This document shows, one piece after another, positions 23,178-31,063 of a DNA stretch of 33,172 bases. The stretch's first letter is position 1; every line of letters begins with the position of its first letter. Position numbers and translations under genes: made by a program. This DNA is from an uncultured Eubacteriales bacterium (GTDB lineage: Bacteria > Bacillota > Clostridia > Lachnospirales > Lachnospiraceae): assembly GCA_949284175.1 (NCBI GenBank), contig CASDVE010000030.1:1-33172 (forward strand), given 5' to 3'. The notes under the pieces were generated by a model that was not told where the DNA came from, did no database searches, and saw only the letters and a list, made by a program, of their open reading frames with translations.

Positions 23178-23738
23178 ATGGGTGATGATATGAAGTATAC
23201 GGATGAATACAAGGAGAGTAAAAAGGAAAGTGTAAAAGGGTTTATTTATGCAGACGCCAGTCCATATCCAATTGTACAGGTACAGGAGAAGAACTGTTTA
23301 TATGGAAGAATGATGTTGGACAACATAGGAGGAGCTAATTCGGAAATGTCTGCGATAAGTTTATATGTTTATAATAATTTGTTATTTGAAAAGGAATCAG
23401 AGTTATCTAGGATTTTTCATAAAATTAGTGTTGTAGAAATGCACCATCTTGAAATTTTTGGAAGAATCGCTCGTTTAATGGGGAAAAATCCAAGACTTTG
23501 GACACAAAGAGGAAATCGAATGGTTTATTGGTCACCAGCCTATAATCAGTATCCAATGGAAATCGAATCCCTTTTGAAAAATGCTTTACTTGGGGAAGAA
23601 AAAGCAGTTCAAAAATATGAAGAACAATGTAACATAATAAAAGATGAATATATTGTAGCTTGTTTAAAACGAATCATAAAAGATGAAAAACTTCATATAG
23701 AAATTTTTAAAGAGCTTTCTAAAAAATATAGTCAATAA
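23178..23738 (+). CDS. Ferritin-like diiron protein (rubrerythrin / Mn-catalase-like)
   Basis: The 186 residues form a four-helix bundle with two ExxH motifs: EMHH (Glu87/His90) and EKLH (Glu170/His173). Glu56 (NSEMSAI) and Glu140/141 (LLGEEKA) supply the remaining carboxylates, a typical dimetal site. There is no rubredoxin-like Cys domain, so it is not a classical rubrerythrin. It could be a peroxidase, a manganese-catalase relative or a metal store. AAAGGAG lies eight bases before the ATG at 23178. With catalase and the desulfoferrodoxin regulator it fits an oxygen-defence theme. The perfect hairpin upstream may regulate it. Confidence 0.75.
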   Translation: MGDDMKYTDEYKESKKESVKGFIYADASPYPIVQVQEKNCLYGRMMLDNIGGANSEMSAISLYVYNNLLFEKESELSRIFHKISVVEMHHLEIFGRIARLMGKNPRLWTQRGNRMVYWSPAYNQYPMEIESLLKNALLGEEKAVQKYEEQCNIIKDEYIVACLKRIIKDEKLHIEIFKELSKKYSQ

Positions 23739-23934
23739 AGGTAATCTTCCTCTTTAGATCAGGATTAAAAAATTTCACATATAATAATAAAAAAAACAAA
23801 AAAGTAAATAAGATTTGTGAGAAATATATCATACTAATTATTAAAAAGTTGAAAAAGCGAACAGATAAAATATAAAATATTATCTATTTTACATAATCAT
23901 AATATCGATTAATCAAAATAGAAAAAAAATGCTA

Positions 23935-23964
23935 TTGACTAATAATCATTACTGTTATTAAAAT
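23935..23964 (+). promoter_or_regulatory. gapN promoter
   Basis: TTGACT (23935-23940) and TAAAAT (23959-23964) are 18 nt apart. An AT-rich inverted repeat, TAATAA-N9-TTATTA (about 23940-23960), lies between the boxes and could bind a regulator. The 23739-23934 stretch is otherwise AT-rich with no gene. Confidence 0.6.
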
Positions 23965-24009
23965 ATACCTAGAAACAAAAAGCTTGTACGAAAGAAAGAA
24001 GGGATATTT

Positions 24010-25443
24010 TTGAACAGTAATTATAAATTTTATGTCAATGGTGAATGGAGAGAAAGCCAAACAAAAGAAGTGATAGAGATTCGTTCTCCTTATAAAGATG
24101 CCATTGTAGGCAAAGTCCAAGCGATTTCACAAAGTGAGGCAGATGAAGCCATTCAAGCAGCAAAGGTAGCTCAAAAAGATTGGGAACAAACTTCAATTAG
24201 AGAACGTGGAGATTATTTGTATCGCTGGATTAAAGAACTGGCAACAATGAAAGAAGAAATTGCAACAACCATTATGCAAGAAGTAGGTAAAGGATTTAAT
24301 GATGCTGTAAAAGAAGTGGAAAGAACGATTGATTTAATACGTTTTACAATTGAAGAAGCGATTCATCTATACGGGGAAAGCATGCTGGGAGAAAACTTCC
24401 CAGGAGGAAGTCGTTCTAAGATTGCAATTAGTCATCGTGTGCCTTTAGGAGTTGTACTTGCTATTTCTCCTTTTAATTATCCGGTGAATTTATCTGCTGC
24501 TAAAATTGCACCAGCATTAATCAGTGGAAATACGGTTGTATTTAAGCCAGCAACACAAGGGGCGATCAGTGGAATTAAAATGATAGAAGCTTTAGATAAA
24601 GCAGGGTTACCAAAAGGTGTGTTAAATGTGGTGACAGGACATGGTTCTGCCATTGGAAACTATTTAATCGAACATCCAGGAATTGATATGATTTCCTTTA
24701 CTGGTGGAAGTGAAACAGGAAAACGTATTGCAAAATTAGCAAATATGATACCATTGGTTATGGAATTAGGAGGAAAAGATCCTGCCATAGTTGTAAAAGA
24801 CGCAAACTTAGATCTGGCTGTAAAACAAATTGTTTCTGGTGCATTTTCCTATTCAGGACAGCGTTGTACAGCAATCAAACGTGTCTTTGTTGAGGAAAGT
24901 ATTGCAGATGAACTTGTATCAAAATTAACAAAGGAATTAGAAACGGTAACAATTGGTTCACCAGAAGATAATAAAACCATCGTTCCTTTGATTGATAAAA
25001 AATCAGCAGATTTTGTACAAGGATTGATTGATGACGCTCTTGAAAAGAAAGCAGTATTAATTACAGGAAATAAACGAGAAGGCAATTTAATTTATCCTAC
25101 CTTATTAGATCATGTAACTGCTGATATGAGATTAGCATGGGAAGAACCATTTGGACCAGTCTTACCAATCATTCGAGTAAAAACAGTGGATGAAGCTATT
25201 GATATGAGTAATCAGTCCGAATATGGATTGCAGGCAAGCATTTTCTCTCAAGATATTGATCAAGCATTTACAATTGCTGGAAAGATTCAAGCAGGTTCTG
25301 TTCAAATCAATGGAAGAACAGAAAGAGGGCCAGATCATTTCCCATTTATTGGAACAAAAGGTTCTGGTATGGGAACACAAGGTGTAAAACGTAGCATTGA
25401 GTCAATGACTCGTGAAAAAGTGACAGTGATTAACATTAATTAA
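24010..25443 (+). CDS. gapN: Non-phosphorylating NADP-dependent glyceraldehyde-3-phosphate dehydrogenase
   Basis: This aldehyde-dehydrogenase-family enzyme oxidises glyceraldehyde 3-phosphate directly to 3-phosphoglycerate, giving NADPH and bypassing ATP formation. The 477 residues follow GapN closely: FYVNGEW start, AISPFNYPVNLSAAKIAPAL (about 153-172), FKPATQGAISG, FTGGSETGKRI, VMELGGKDPAIV with the catalytic Glu, and SGQRCTAIKR with nucleophilic Cys near 284. WEEPFGPVLP, NGRTERGPDHFPF and GTKGSGMGTQG follow. The start is TTG at 24010 (AAGGGA upstream). It stands alone with a strong terminator and probably supplies NADPH. Confidence 0.94.
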   Translation: MNSNYKFYVNGEWRESQTKEVIEIRSPYKDAIVGKVQAISQSEADEAIQAAKVAQKDWEQTSIRERGDYLYRWIKELATMKEEIATTIMQEVGKGFNDAVKEVERTIDLIRFTIEEAIHLYGESMLGENFPGGSRSKIAISHRVPLGVVLAISPFNYPVNLSAAKIAPALISGNTVVFKPATQGAISGIKMIEALDKAGLPKGVLNVVTGHGSAIGNYLIEHPGIDMISFTGGSETGKRIAKLANMIPLVMELGGKDPAIVVKDANLDLAVKQIVSGAFSYSGQRCTAIKRVFVEESIADELVSKLTKELETVTIGSPEDNKTIVPLIDKKSADFVQGLIDDALEKKAVLITGNKREGNLIYPTLLDHVTADMRLAWEEPFGPVLPIIRVKTVDEAIDMSNQSEYGLQASIFSQDIDQAFTIAGKIQAGSVQINGRTERGPDHFPFIGTKGSGMGTQGVKRSIESMTREKVTVININ

Positions 25444-25459
25444 TATTTCATGAACATAC

Positions 25460-25503
25460 AAAAAAGATAAGTTCACTCATGAAGAGAGGACTTATCTTTT
25501 TTT
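25460..25503. terminator. Terminator of gapN
   Basis: AAAAAAGATAAGT (25460-25472) pairs perfectly with ACTTATCTTTTTT (25490-25502). Repeat copy E begins five bases later. Confidence 0.92.
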
Positions 25504-25507
25504 ATTT

Positions 25508-25618
25508 ACGCGAAAGCAACGAGTCATGCAAGAGCATGTATGCTCTTATATGACGACTGCTTGCGAACGTGAGAAGTTCGCAAAGCGTGCTTCTCATCGT
25601 CTGCGTGGAAGGCATAAG
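25508..25618 (+). repeat. Structured intergenic repeat, copy E (best-preserved)
   Basis: ACGCGAAAGCAACGA is followed by GTCAT (25523-25527), then AGAGCAT-GT-ATGCTCT (25531-25546), then ATGAC (25550-25554), a near-continuous stem. TGCGAAC (25562-25568) pairs with GTTCGCA (25576-25582). Alternatively GAGAAG (25571-25576) pairs with CTTCTC (25590-25595). ATCGT closes on ACGA. GCGTGGAAGGCATAAG (25603-25618) is the start of a second unit. The remainder of 25619-25694 shows nothing else. Confidence 0.9.
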
Positions 25619-25694
25619 GGTTCTTTATCATTGGTATAGATAATGTGTAGTAGGGGTAAGACAACTCTATTGATAAAAAATGGGAGAAAAGAGG

Positions 25695-25723
25695 TTGATA
25701 CTAAAACTGCAATTTGGTAAAAT
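25695..25723 (+). promoter_or_regulatory. Promoter of the VOC gene
   Basis: TTGATA (25695-25700) and TAAAAT (25718-25723) are 17 nt apart, 40 nt before the start. TATCAA immediately after the -10 forms an inverted repeat with the -35. Confidence 0.65.
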
Positions 25724-25762
25724 TTATCAAGATACAAAATTAAAAGAATGGGAGAAACGATT

Positions 25763-26119
25763 ATGAAATTAGGTTATATAACATTTATGGTACGGGATTT
25801 AGAACAAACGATTCATTTTTATCAAGAGCTAGTTGGTCTAAAAGTGATGAGAAGGTTTAATCCAGGAATGGGGGAAATAGCTTTTTTAGCAAATGAAGAA
25901 AAGGAAACAATGTTGGAATTTATACAATTTGAAGAAAGTGAAAAAGTAGAAACAAAAGGAATGGTAATGAGTTTTGCAGTTGATGAAAAGCTGGAAACAG
26001 TACGAGAAAAAGCCTGTGCTATGGGACTAGAACCATCAAAAATTATAATAGAAGGACAAAAACCAGCACATTTTACAGTGTGTGATCCGGATGGAATTGT
26101 CGTTGAGTTTACAAAGTAG
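25763..26119 (+). CDS. Glyoxalase/VOC-family protein
   Basis: The 118 residues (from the ATG at 25763, eight bases after GGGAG) begin MKLGYITFMVRDLEQTIHFY, a typical betaalpha-betabetabeta unit of the vicinal oxygen chelate fold. They end with FTVCDPDGIVVEF, carrying the usual metal-ligand Glu. A second half-repeat unit is not complete, so the active form would be a dimer. Family members include lactoylglutathione lyases, dioxygenases and drug-resistance binders; the substrate cannot be told. An ATG 15 nt earlier lacks a ribosome site. Confidence 0.85.
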   Translation: MKLGYITFMVRDLEQTIHFYQELVGLKVMRRFNPGMGEIAFLANEEKETMLEFIQFEESEKVETKGMVMSFAVDEKLETVREKACAMGLEPSKIIIEGQKPAHFTVCDPDGIVVEFTK

Positions 26120-26142
26120 TATTTATCCTTTCACATTAATTT

Positions 26143-26246
26143 GCAAGGAATAAGTCAGAGATAGGCTTCTATAAGTCTATAATGAGTGATTAGGACATAA
26201 GAAAACTTATGAAATGAGTTTCTCATCGTTAATAAGTAGCCTATCT
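26143..26246 (+). repeat. Degenerate structured repeat with terminal inverted repeats (copy F)
   Basis: GCAAGGAATAAGTCAG (from 26143) resembles the GGAAGGCATAAGTCAAG head of the family, and GTTTCTCATCGTT (26218-26230) its tail. AGATAGGCT (26159-26167) and AGCCTATCT (26238-26246) form a perfect 9-bp inverted repeat around them. It is a likely old member or hybrid. Confidence 0.45.
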
Positions 26247-26372
26247 AGTTATTTACTTATGATAAGGTTTTTTATAAGATAGACAAGAACATGAAAGCAA
26301 AGTGGGATGTAGGAAAAGTCATTTGATAGAATCTAATGATGATATAAATTTAGAATGTTTAGGGGTGATATT

Positions 26373-26813
26373 TTGAAGAAAGAGTATGAACACATTTCTA
26401 TTATTGCCAATAGTATAGGAGCTTATTTCGCAATGCACACATTGCAAAATTGTAATATTGAAAAAGCATTGCTAATATCTCCTATATTGGATATGGAAAG
26501 ATTGATTCTTGATATGATGCAGTGGGCTAATGTGACAGAAAAAGAACTATGGGAAAAAAAAGAAATTTTAACAGACTTTGGAGAAACACTATCATGGAAG
26601 TATTTGAAATTTGTTAGGGAAAATCCTATTAAATGGGATATTCCCACAGAAATTCTTTATGCAGGACAAGACAACCTTACATCTCATAAAACGGTGGATG
26701 CTTTCATGGAAAGCCATAATGCTAATCTAACTGTAATGGAAAATGGTGAACATTGGTTTCATACAGAGGAGCAAGTTGCATTTTTAGATAAATGGATAAA
26801 GAACGTTATCTGA
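26373..26813 (+). CDS. Alpha/beta hydrolase, N-terminally shortened
   Basis: The 146 residues are read from TTG at 26373 (AGGGGTGAT upstream); an in-frame ATG lies at 26355. They cover the second half of an alpha/beta hydrolase. Nucleophile Ser sits in IANSIGAYFAM, Asp probably in YAGQDNLTS, and His in NGEHWFHT, so the triad is present. The usual first 70-80 residues (strands beta1-beta4 and the oxyanion loop) are missing. No clear remnant of them is readable in the 230 nt upstream. It is probably a 5'-truncated gene, though a real short esterase cannot be ruled out. Confidence 0.65.
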   Translation: MKKEYEHISIIANSIGAYFAMHTLQNCNIEKALLISPILDMERLILDMMQWANVTEKELWEKKEILTDFGETLSWKYLKFVRENPIKWDIPTEILYAGQDNLTSHKTVDAFMESHNANLTVMENGEHWFHTEEQVAFLDKWIKNVI

Positions 26814-26843
26814 TAAATTAGAATTTGAGGAGGGATAGAATAT

Positions 26844-27527
26844 ATGTGTAGTAGACCGATTACAACCTTATTTATGATTATGTCGCTAGATGGAAAAATT
26901 AGTACTGGATCAACCGATAATATGGATGTAGATAAAGACTTTCCTTTGATTGAAGGTGTCAAAGAAGGATTGAATCAGTATTATGAAATCGAACAGACCA
27001 CAGATTTATGGTGTCTAAATTCTGGACGAGTGCAAGCAAAAGTTGGGGTCAATGAAAAAATGTTTCCAACTAAGACGCCAGTTTCGTTTGCTGTGATTGA
27101 TAATAGTCATCTGACAGAACATGGAATTAAGTATTTAACGATGCTATCGAAACAGTTTGTTTTAATTACATCTAATTTAAAACATCCAGCTTTCAGAGTG
27201 AAAGCAGACAATATAAATATTATTTATCAAGATAAGTTGAATCTTCGTAATGCTTTGACGCAGTTAAAGTGCCAATATGATTGTGAAAGAATTACAATTC
27301 AAACTGGTGGCACATTAAACGCCATGTTTCTTCGAGAAAAACTATTTGATTATGTAGATATTGTTGTCGCACCTGTATTAATTGGGGGAAAAGAAACTTC
27401 TACACTCATTGACGGTGAGTCTTTGACTACAATGGATGATTTGAAAAAACTTGGAATTTTACAGCTAGAATCTTATGAAACTCTGAAACATTCTTATATT
27501 AGACTGAGATATAAAGTAATAAGATAA
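26844..27527 (+). CDS. RibD C-terminal-domain (dihydrofolate reductase-like) protein
   Basis: The 227 residues match the stand-alone RibD-C family. They have MIMSLDGKISTG near the start, LWCLNSGRVQAK, ITIQTGGTLNAMFLREKLFDYVDI and APVLIGGKETSTLIDGES. In RibD the domain is an NADPH-dependent reductase of a riboflavin precursor. Single-domain paralogues like this are common in Firmicutes and their substrates are mostly unknown; no riboflavin genes lie nearby. GAGGAGGGAT precedes the ATG, and it follows the hydrolase by 30 nt. Confidence 0.85.
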   Translation: MCSRPITTLFMIMSLDGKISTGSTDNMDVDKDFPLIEGVKEGLNQYYEIEQTTDLWCLNSGRVQAKVGVNEKMFPTKTPVSFAVIDNSHLTEHGIKYLTMLSKQFVLITSNLKHPAFRVKADNINIIYQDKLNLRNALTQLKCQYDCERITIQTGGTLNAMFLREKLFDYVDIVVAPVLIGGKETSTLIDGESLTTMDDLKKLGILQLESYETLKHSYIRLRYKVIR

Positions 27528-27618
27528 AGTATCTTATTGACAAGATAACTATGGATGAATGATACAGATGCAAAGAAGGACGGGCGTATGAATGAATGGG
27601 ATTAAAGGGAGCGGTAAT

Positions 27619-28125
27619 ATGAATTTAAGATTAGCAGAAAGAGATGACTTACCATGTCTAAAATTAATGTATAAAAATATAGTAGACAACATGAATGGAA
27701 ATAAGATACAAATTTGGGATGAAATTTATCCATGTGAATTTTTAAGTGAGGATATAGAAAAGAAACGCTTATATCTATTGGTTACTAATCATGATATTAT
27801 TGCTGCATTTGCTCTATGTGAATCGCATTTAGGAGAATGTCATGTTAAATGGACAAATAAAAATGATAAAGCATTATATCTTGAGCGTTTTGGAGTTCAT
27901 GTTGATTATTTAAGAAAAGGGATTGGAAGTATCATGCTTAACAAAGCCATTGAACTTGCAAGATATAAAAAAGCTAAATATTTGAGACTTTTTGTTATTG
28001 ATATAAATGAACCAGCTATTAATCTTTATTTAAAAAATGGATTTAAAAAGGTAGAAGGCATTTATGATGAAATAATGGATGAAAATTTTGTATTGCATGA
28101 GTATGGATTTGAAATAGCAATATAA
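27619..28125 (+). CDS. GNAT N-acetyltransferase
   Basis: The 168 residues start at the ATG at 27619 behind GGGAG; an earlier in-frame ATG at 27592 has no clear site. The acetyl-CoA-binding core is FGVHVDYLRKGIGSIMLNKAIE (motif A, R-K-G-I-G), followed by LRLFVIDINEPAINLYLKNGFKKVEG (motif B). The acceptor is unknown. It lies in a run of small accessory enzymes and could be self-resistance or metabolite-modifying; context does not decide. Confidence 0.88.
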   Translation: MNLRLAERDDLPCLKLMYKNIVDNMNGNKIQIWDEIYPCEFLSEDIEKKRLYLLVTNHDIIAAFALCESHLGECHVKWTNKNDKALYLERFGVHVDYLRKGIGSIMLNKAIELARYKKAKYLRLFVIDINEPAINLYLKNGFKKVEGIYDEIMDENFVLHEYGFEIAI

Positions 28126-28349
28126 TATCGATATTCGTATTTCTATCATAGCATATGAAATTGACCGCCGGATTTTAGAAATCAATAGAGAATGTTAAGT
28201 TACATAAATGATACACAAGAAAATGTGTCGGAAAGAATGATATGGATAATCTTGGTTGATTCGGTATTTTCATTGTATTTTAGAATGAAGGGTATCGTAG
28301 AAAAGAAGAACATATGGAGAAAGATTAGAATTTATAGGAGAAGATGTAG

Positions 28350-28787
28350 ATGGATATTTGGGAAACATTATATTTAAAAGCAAAAGAACAATATCATCCA
28401 GAAGAAGTATCCCCGTTTGTATATGCACATCATGTTGTTTGTGCATTAGAATCTGAAAGTGGGGAAATTTATACAGGATTTTGCATTGAAAGTTGTAGTG
28501 GAGTTTTAGATCTGTGTGCAGAAAGAACGGCTGCACTAAATATGTATATCCAGAGTGGGCAAACAGTAATTAAAAGATTAATTGCATTTCGGGATAAAGC
28601 TCCTTTTGGAGAGGGAAGTGGAATGCCTTGCGGTGCTTGTAGAGAATTTTTCATGCAATTAAACCTCAAAAACAAAGACATGGAAATTATGGTTGACTAT
28701 GAAAAACGGGAAACTGTAACGTTAGAACAACTCTTACCGGATTGGTGGGGAATGTATCGTTATACTAATAGGGAGTCAAATCAATAA
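28350..28787 (+). CDS. Cytidine deaminase-family protein
   Basis: The 145 residues hold a full zinc deaminase site: CAERTA (Cys56, catalytic Glu58) and PCGACRE (Cys94, Cys97). This three-cysteine ligand set is typical of homotetrameric cytidine deaminases and blasticidin-S deaminase. FIES-like contacts appear as GFCIESCSG. The substrate could be cytidine/deoxycytidine or another aminopyrimidine. TAGGAGAAG precedes the ATG. It stands alone; the 224 nt before it contain no other gene I would support. Confidence 0.82.
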   Translation: MDIWETLYLKAKEQYHPEEVSPFVYAHHVVCALESESGEIYTGFCIESCSGVLDLCAERTAALNMYIQSGQTVIKRLIAFRDKAPFGEGSGMPCGACREFFMQLNLKNKDMEIMVDYEKRETVTLEQLLPDWWGMYRYTNRESNQ

Positions 28788-28897
28788 ACTATAATAAGAT
28801 GAAAAAATTGAAGAGGTGTTACCTATTGAGTTTTTTCTCATGGAACAGGTGGTAAATTAGAAAAATAAAAATATTATTTCTGGAAATTAAAAAAGAA

Positions 28898-28945
28898 ACT
28901 GTCACTTTTCAATTGTTTAATTGTTAAAGTGACAGTCCTTTTTTT
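28898..28945. terminator. Bidirectional terminator between deaminase and esterase
   Basis: ACTGTCACTTT (28898-28908) pairs perfectly with AAAGTGACAGT (28926-28936), with an inner CAAT/ATTG. CCTTTTTTT follows on plus, and TTTCTTTTTT on minus. Confidence 0.92.
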
Positions 28946-28950
28946 ATGAT

Positions 28951-29045
28951 TTGCGTGGAAGGCATAAGTCAAGCGGAAATGCTTGCATTTCTATTTGACG
29001 CCGCCCACGAACGTGAGAAGTTCGCAAAGCCTGCTTCTCATCGTT
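28951..29045 (+). repeat. Structured intergenic repeat, copy G
   Basis: TTGCGTGGAAGGCATAA is followed by GTCAA (28968-28972), GAAATGC-TT-GCATTTC (28976-28991) and TTGAC (28995-28999). Then come CGAAC (29008-29012)/GTTCG (29020-29024) and GAGAAG (29015-29020)/CTTCTC (29034-29039). The layout equals copy E, with different but still paired stem bases. It reads antisense into the 3' end of the esterase transcript. Confidence 0.9.
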
Positions 29046-29058
29046 TTATATTTGAAGT

Positions 29059-29994
29059 TTATTCTATATTTATAAATTTTTGTAGAAAAGCAACTCGCTG
29101 ATTTATTAAATCTTTTACCAGATTACTGTTTATTGCAATGTCGTAACCATGCATTGTATTTTGAGTTTCATGAATTTCTACATGTATTCCAGCGTTTTGC
29201 ATAGCCTCGGCATACGATATGCCTTCATCGTGTAGGCAATCGTATTCTGCGGTTTCTACATAAGCAGGAGGTAGTCCTATTAGGGAATCTGATTCAATAG
29301 GAGAAAGATATTTTATGTTTACTGGCGAGCTATTATTTACATACATATTAAAATATTTTTTCATATTATTGCTGTTGCACATCGGTGTATCCGTATATTT
29401 TTGATAACTGCGGGTTTCCATTCTTCTGTCCGCTACTGGATAAAGAAGCATTTGTACCATAGGAAGTTGGATACCTCGATCACGGGTCATCAGGCACAAA
29501 ACAGTAGCAAGATTCCCGCCTGCACTGTCACCACAAACGGCAATTTGTACAGGATTAATGTTTAAAGAATCCGCATTACGAAGAATCCAATGATAGGTGC
29601 TAAAACAGTCTTCTGGTGCAGTAGGATATTTATATTTGGGAGCTAATCTGTAATCCAACAATATAGTTTTCCATCCTAATGCTTTTGCCATATTTCGGGC
29701 AAGAGCAAAATGGTGGGGAGCGGCATTGTAAACAAATCCACCTCCGTGAAAAAAGAGTAAACAAGGAGTGATTTTATTGGCGTTTACAGGAGTGTACATT
29801 AATGCTCGCAGGTTGAATCCATCTTGAGTAGGAATAGTAAGTTGAGAAACAGCAACATCGATATCAGACTTTTCGCGTTTGTATAGTATTCCCATAAGTC
29901 TTTGAAGAAATGGTATGAAGAAAGGAATAACAGGCATATTCTGGTTTTTGTAATCTTTTAAATCTGGATGAAAGTTATATTTTATATGGTTCAT
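29059..29994 (-). CDS. Alpha/beta hydrolase, hormone-sensitive-lipase (type IV) esterase
   Basis: The 311 residues have the family's oxyanion motif HGGG (83-86) and nucleophile motif GDSAGGN (Ser157). Asp lies in the AEYDCLHDEG region near 250 and His in MHGYDI near 282. It has no signal peptide, so it is probably cytosolic. It likely hydrolyses short-chain esters or similar. AGGAGAA lies upstream of its ATG. It follows the CruF-like gene by 68 nt on the same strand, and both are probably driven by the promoter divergent from tetR. Confidence 0.9.
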   Translation of the reverse strand: MNHIKYNFHPDLKDYKNQNMPVIPFFIPFLQRLMGILYKREKSDIDVAVSQLTIPTQDGFNLRALMYTPVNANKITPCLLFFHGGGFVYNAAPHHFALARNMAKALGWKTILLDYRLAPKYKYPTAPEDCFSTYHWILRNADSLNINPVQIAVCGDSAGGNLATVLCLMTRDRGIQLPMVQMLLYPVADRRMETRSYQKYTDTPMCNSNNMKKYFNMYVNNSSPVNIKYLSPIESDSLIGLPPAYVETAEYDCLHDEGISYAEAMQNAGIHVEIHETQNTMHGYDIAINSNLVKDLINQRVAFLQKFINIE

Positions 29995-30062
29995 AGTGAT
30001 AGTTCTCCTGAGTTTTTATACTATAACTTATTATGACATGGATTGCAAATGAAATGGATGTT

Positions 30063-30983
30063 CTATTTATTTTCAACTTTTTTCATTTTTTTATAAACGA
30101 AGAATAGATATGTGCAATGTAGCAGAGTAACAACAATAATAGGTAACATTGCTTTTGTAATTCCAAGAACAATGCTGTTTATTAATGCGTAAATATGAAG
30201 GAATATAGGCATCAAAAAAATGAAACGGTCACGTTTTTTATCATATGCCTGATCGTATTTTGCAAATTTAAACATAATGAAAAAGCAGACAATATAGTTA
30301 AAACAAAGCATGAACAATTCAGCACTTTTTGTGTTCATTTTAAAGAATGGTACCATGTAAAGCAAGAACTGATTGATTGGACTCGCCAATAATATGACAG
30401 TAATGAGAATAGATACAAATGGATATACATACCCAATCCATTCCTTTTGATATTTATGATATAGATAACGTCCGATTTGTACACACATCATAAAGAACAG
30501 TACCATTGTTAACCAACCAGAAAAATTAAAGAAAGGAATATCTACAAATCCGCCCTCGTAATATTTTACCCAGTTCCATTGTCCTTCTAAGGAACCAGAA
30601 AAATTGTGGATGTCAAAAACGGAACTTGGATCAAGTGTCATGTCCTGAATAGAAGCTAGAACACCAGCACCAAAAGGAAGTGCCCAGCAAGGGACATTAA
30701 TTCGTTCCATAAGTAGCATGACGAAGTAAACAATGACTCCTTCGATAAAAAGAATGGCAAAAGGAACTTTGCCGAACATCATAATTCGATTTACACTGTA
30801 ATCATAGATACCTGCCCATACACCGATATTTTCAAAGATACCAGCTGTCAGAACATAGCAGAATAATTCTAGCATTCGATGAATGGCATTTTTTCCTTTT
30901 GAAATATGTACAATGCAAATGATAAATAAAATAGATGCAATGATTTCGTTAATAAACCAACTGATAGGTGTGTCAAAAATCAT
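30063..30983 (-). CDS. Polytopic membrane protein, CruF-like (carotenoid-biosynthesis/DUF422 family, tentative)
   Basis: The 306 residues have about eight or nine helices. Two regions resemble the DUF422/CruF family: FENIGVWAGIYDYS (about 50-63), and a long loop with DMTLDPSS, WNW, YYEGGFVDIPFFNFSGW (about 113-160). CruF hydrates carotenoid ends in actinobacteria and archaea. No carotenoid genes are nearby, and Clostridia usually lack them, so a related isoprenoid or lipid role, or fold similarity only, is as likely. AAAGGAG precedes the ATG. It is paired with the esterase and divergent from tetR. Confidence 0.5.
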   Translation of the reverse strand: MIFDTPISWFINEIIASILFIICIVHISKGKNAIHRMLELFCYVLTAGIFENIGVWAGIYDYSVNRIMMFGKVPFAILFIEGVIVYFVMLLMERINVPCWALPFGAGVLASIQDMTLDPSSVFDIHNFSGSLEGQWNWVKYYEGGFVDIPFFNFSGWLTMVLFFMMCVQIGRYLYHKYQKEWIGYVYPFVSILITVILLASPINQFLLYMVPFFKMNTKSAELFMLCFNYIVCFFIMFKFAKYDQAYDKKRDRFIFLMPIFLHIYALINSIVLGITKAMLPIIVVTLLHCTYLFFVYKKMKKVENK

Positions 30984-31015
30984 AGTGTTATCTCCTTTAT
31001 ATTTTGTCTAATGTT

Positions 31016-31063
31016 GACACGTGTCTATATTATGATTATAATCGGATTAAAAAAGAGAAGCAA
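31016..31063. promoter_or_regulatory. Overlapping divergent promoters with palindromic operator
   Basis: Rightward: TTGACA (31014-31019), 17 nt, TATAAT (31037-31042), full consensus, for tetR. Leftward: TTGCTT (31063-31058), 17 nt, TATAAT (31040-31035), for the CruF-like/esterase pair. The two -10 boxes share the palindrome GATTATAATC. GACACGTGTC (31016-31025), a perfect 10-bp palindrome, overlaps the tetR -35 and lies just downstream of the leftward start. It is the likely TetR site, able to shut both directions. Confidence 0.85.

Noticed and set aside
28192..28377. 61-codon plus-strand frame before the cytidine deaminase
   Set aside because: It overlaps the deaminase start, has no ribosome site and carries a basic/aromatic composition unlike a folded protein.
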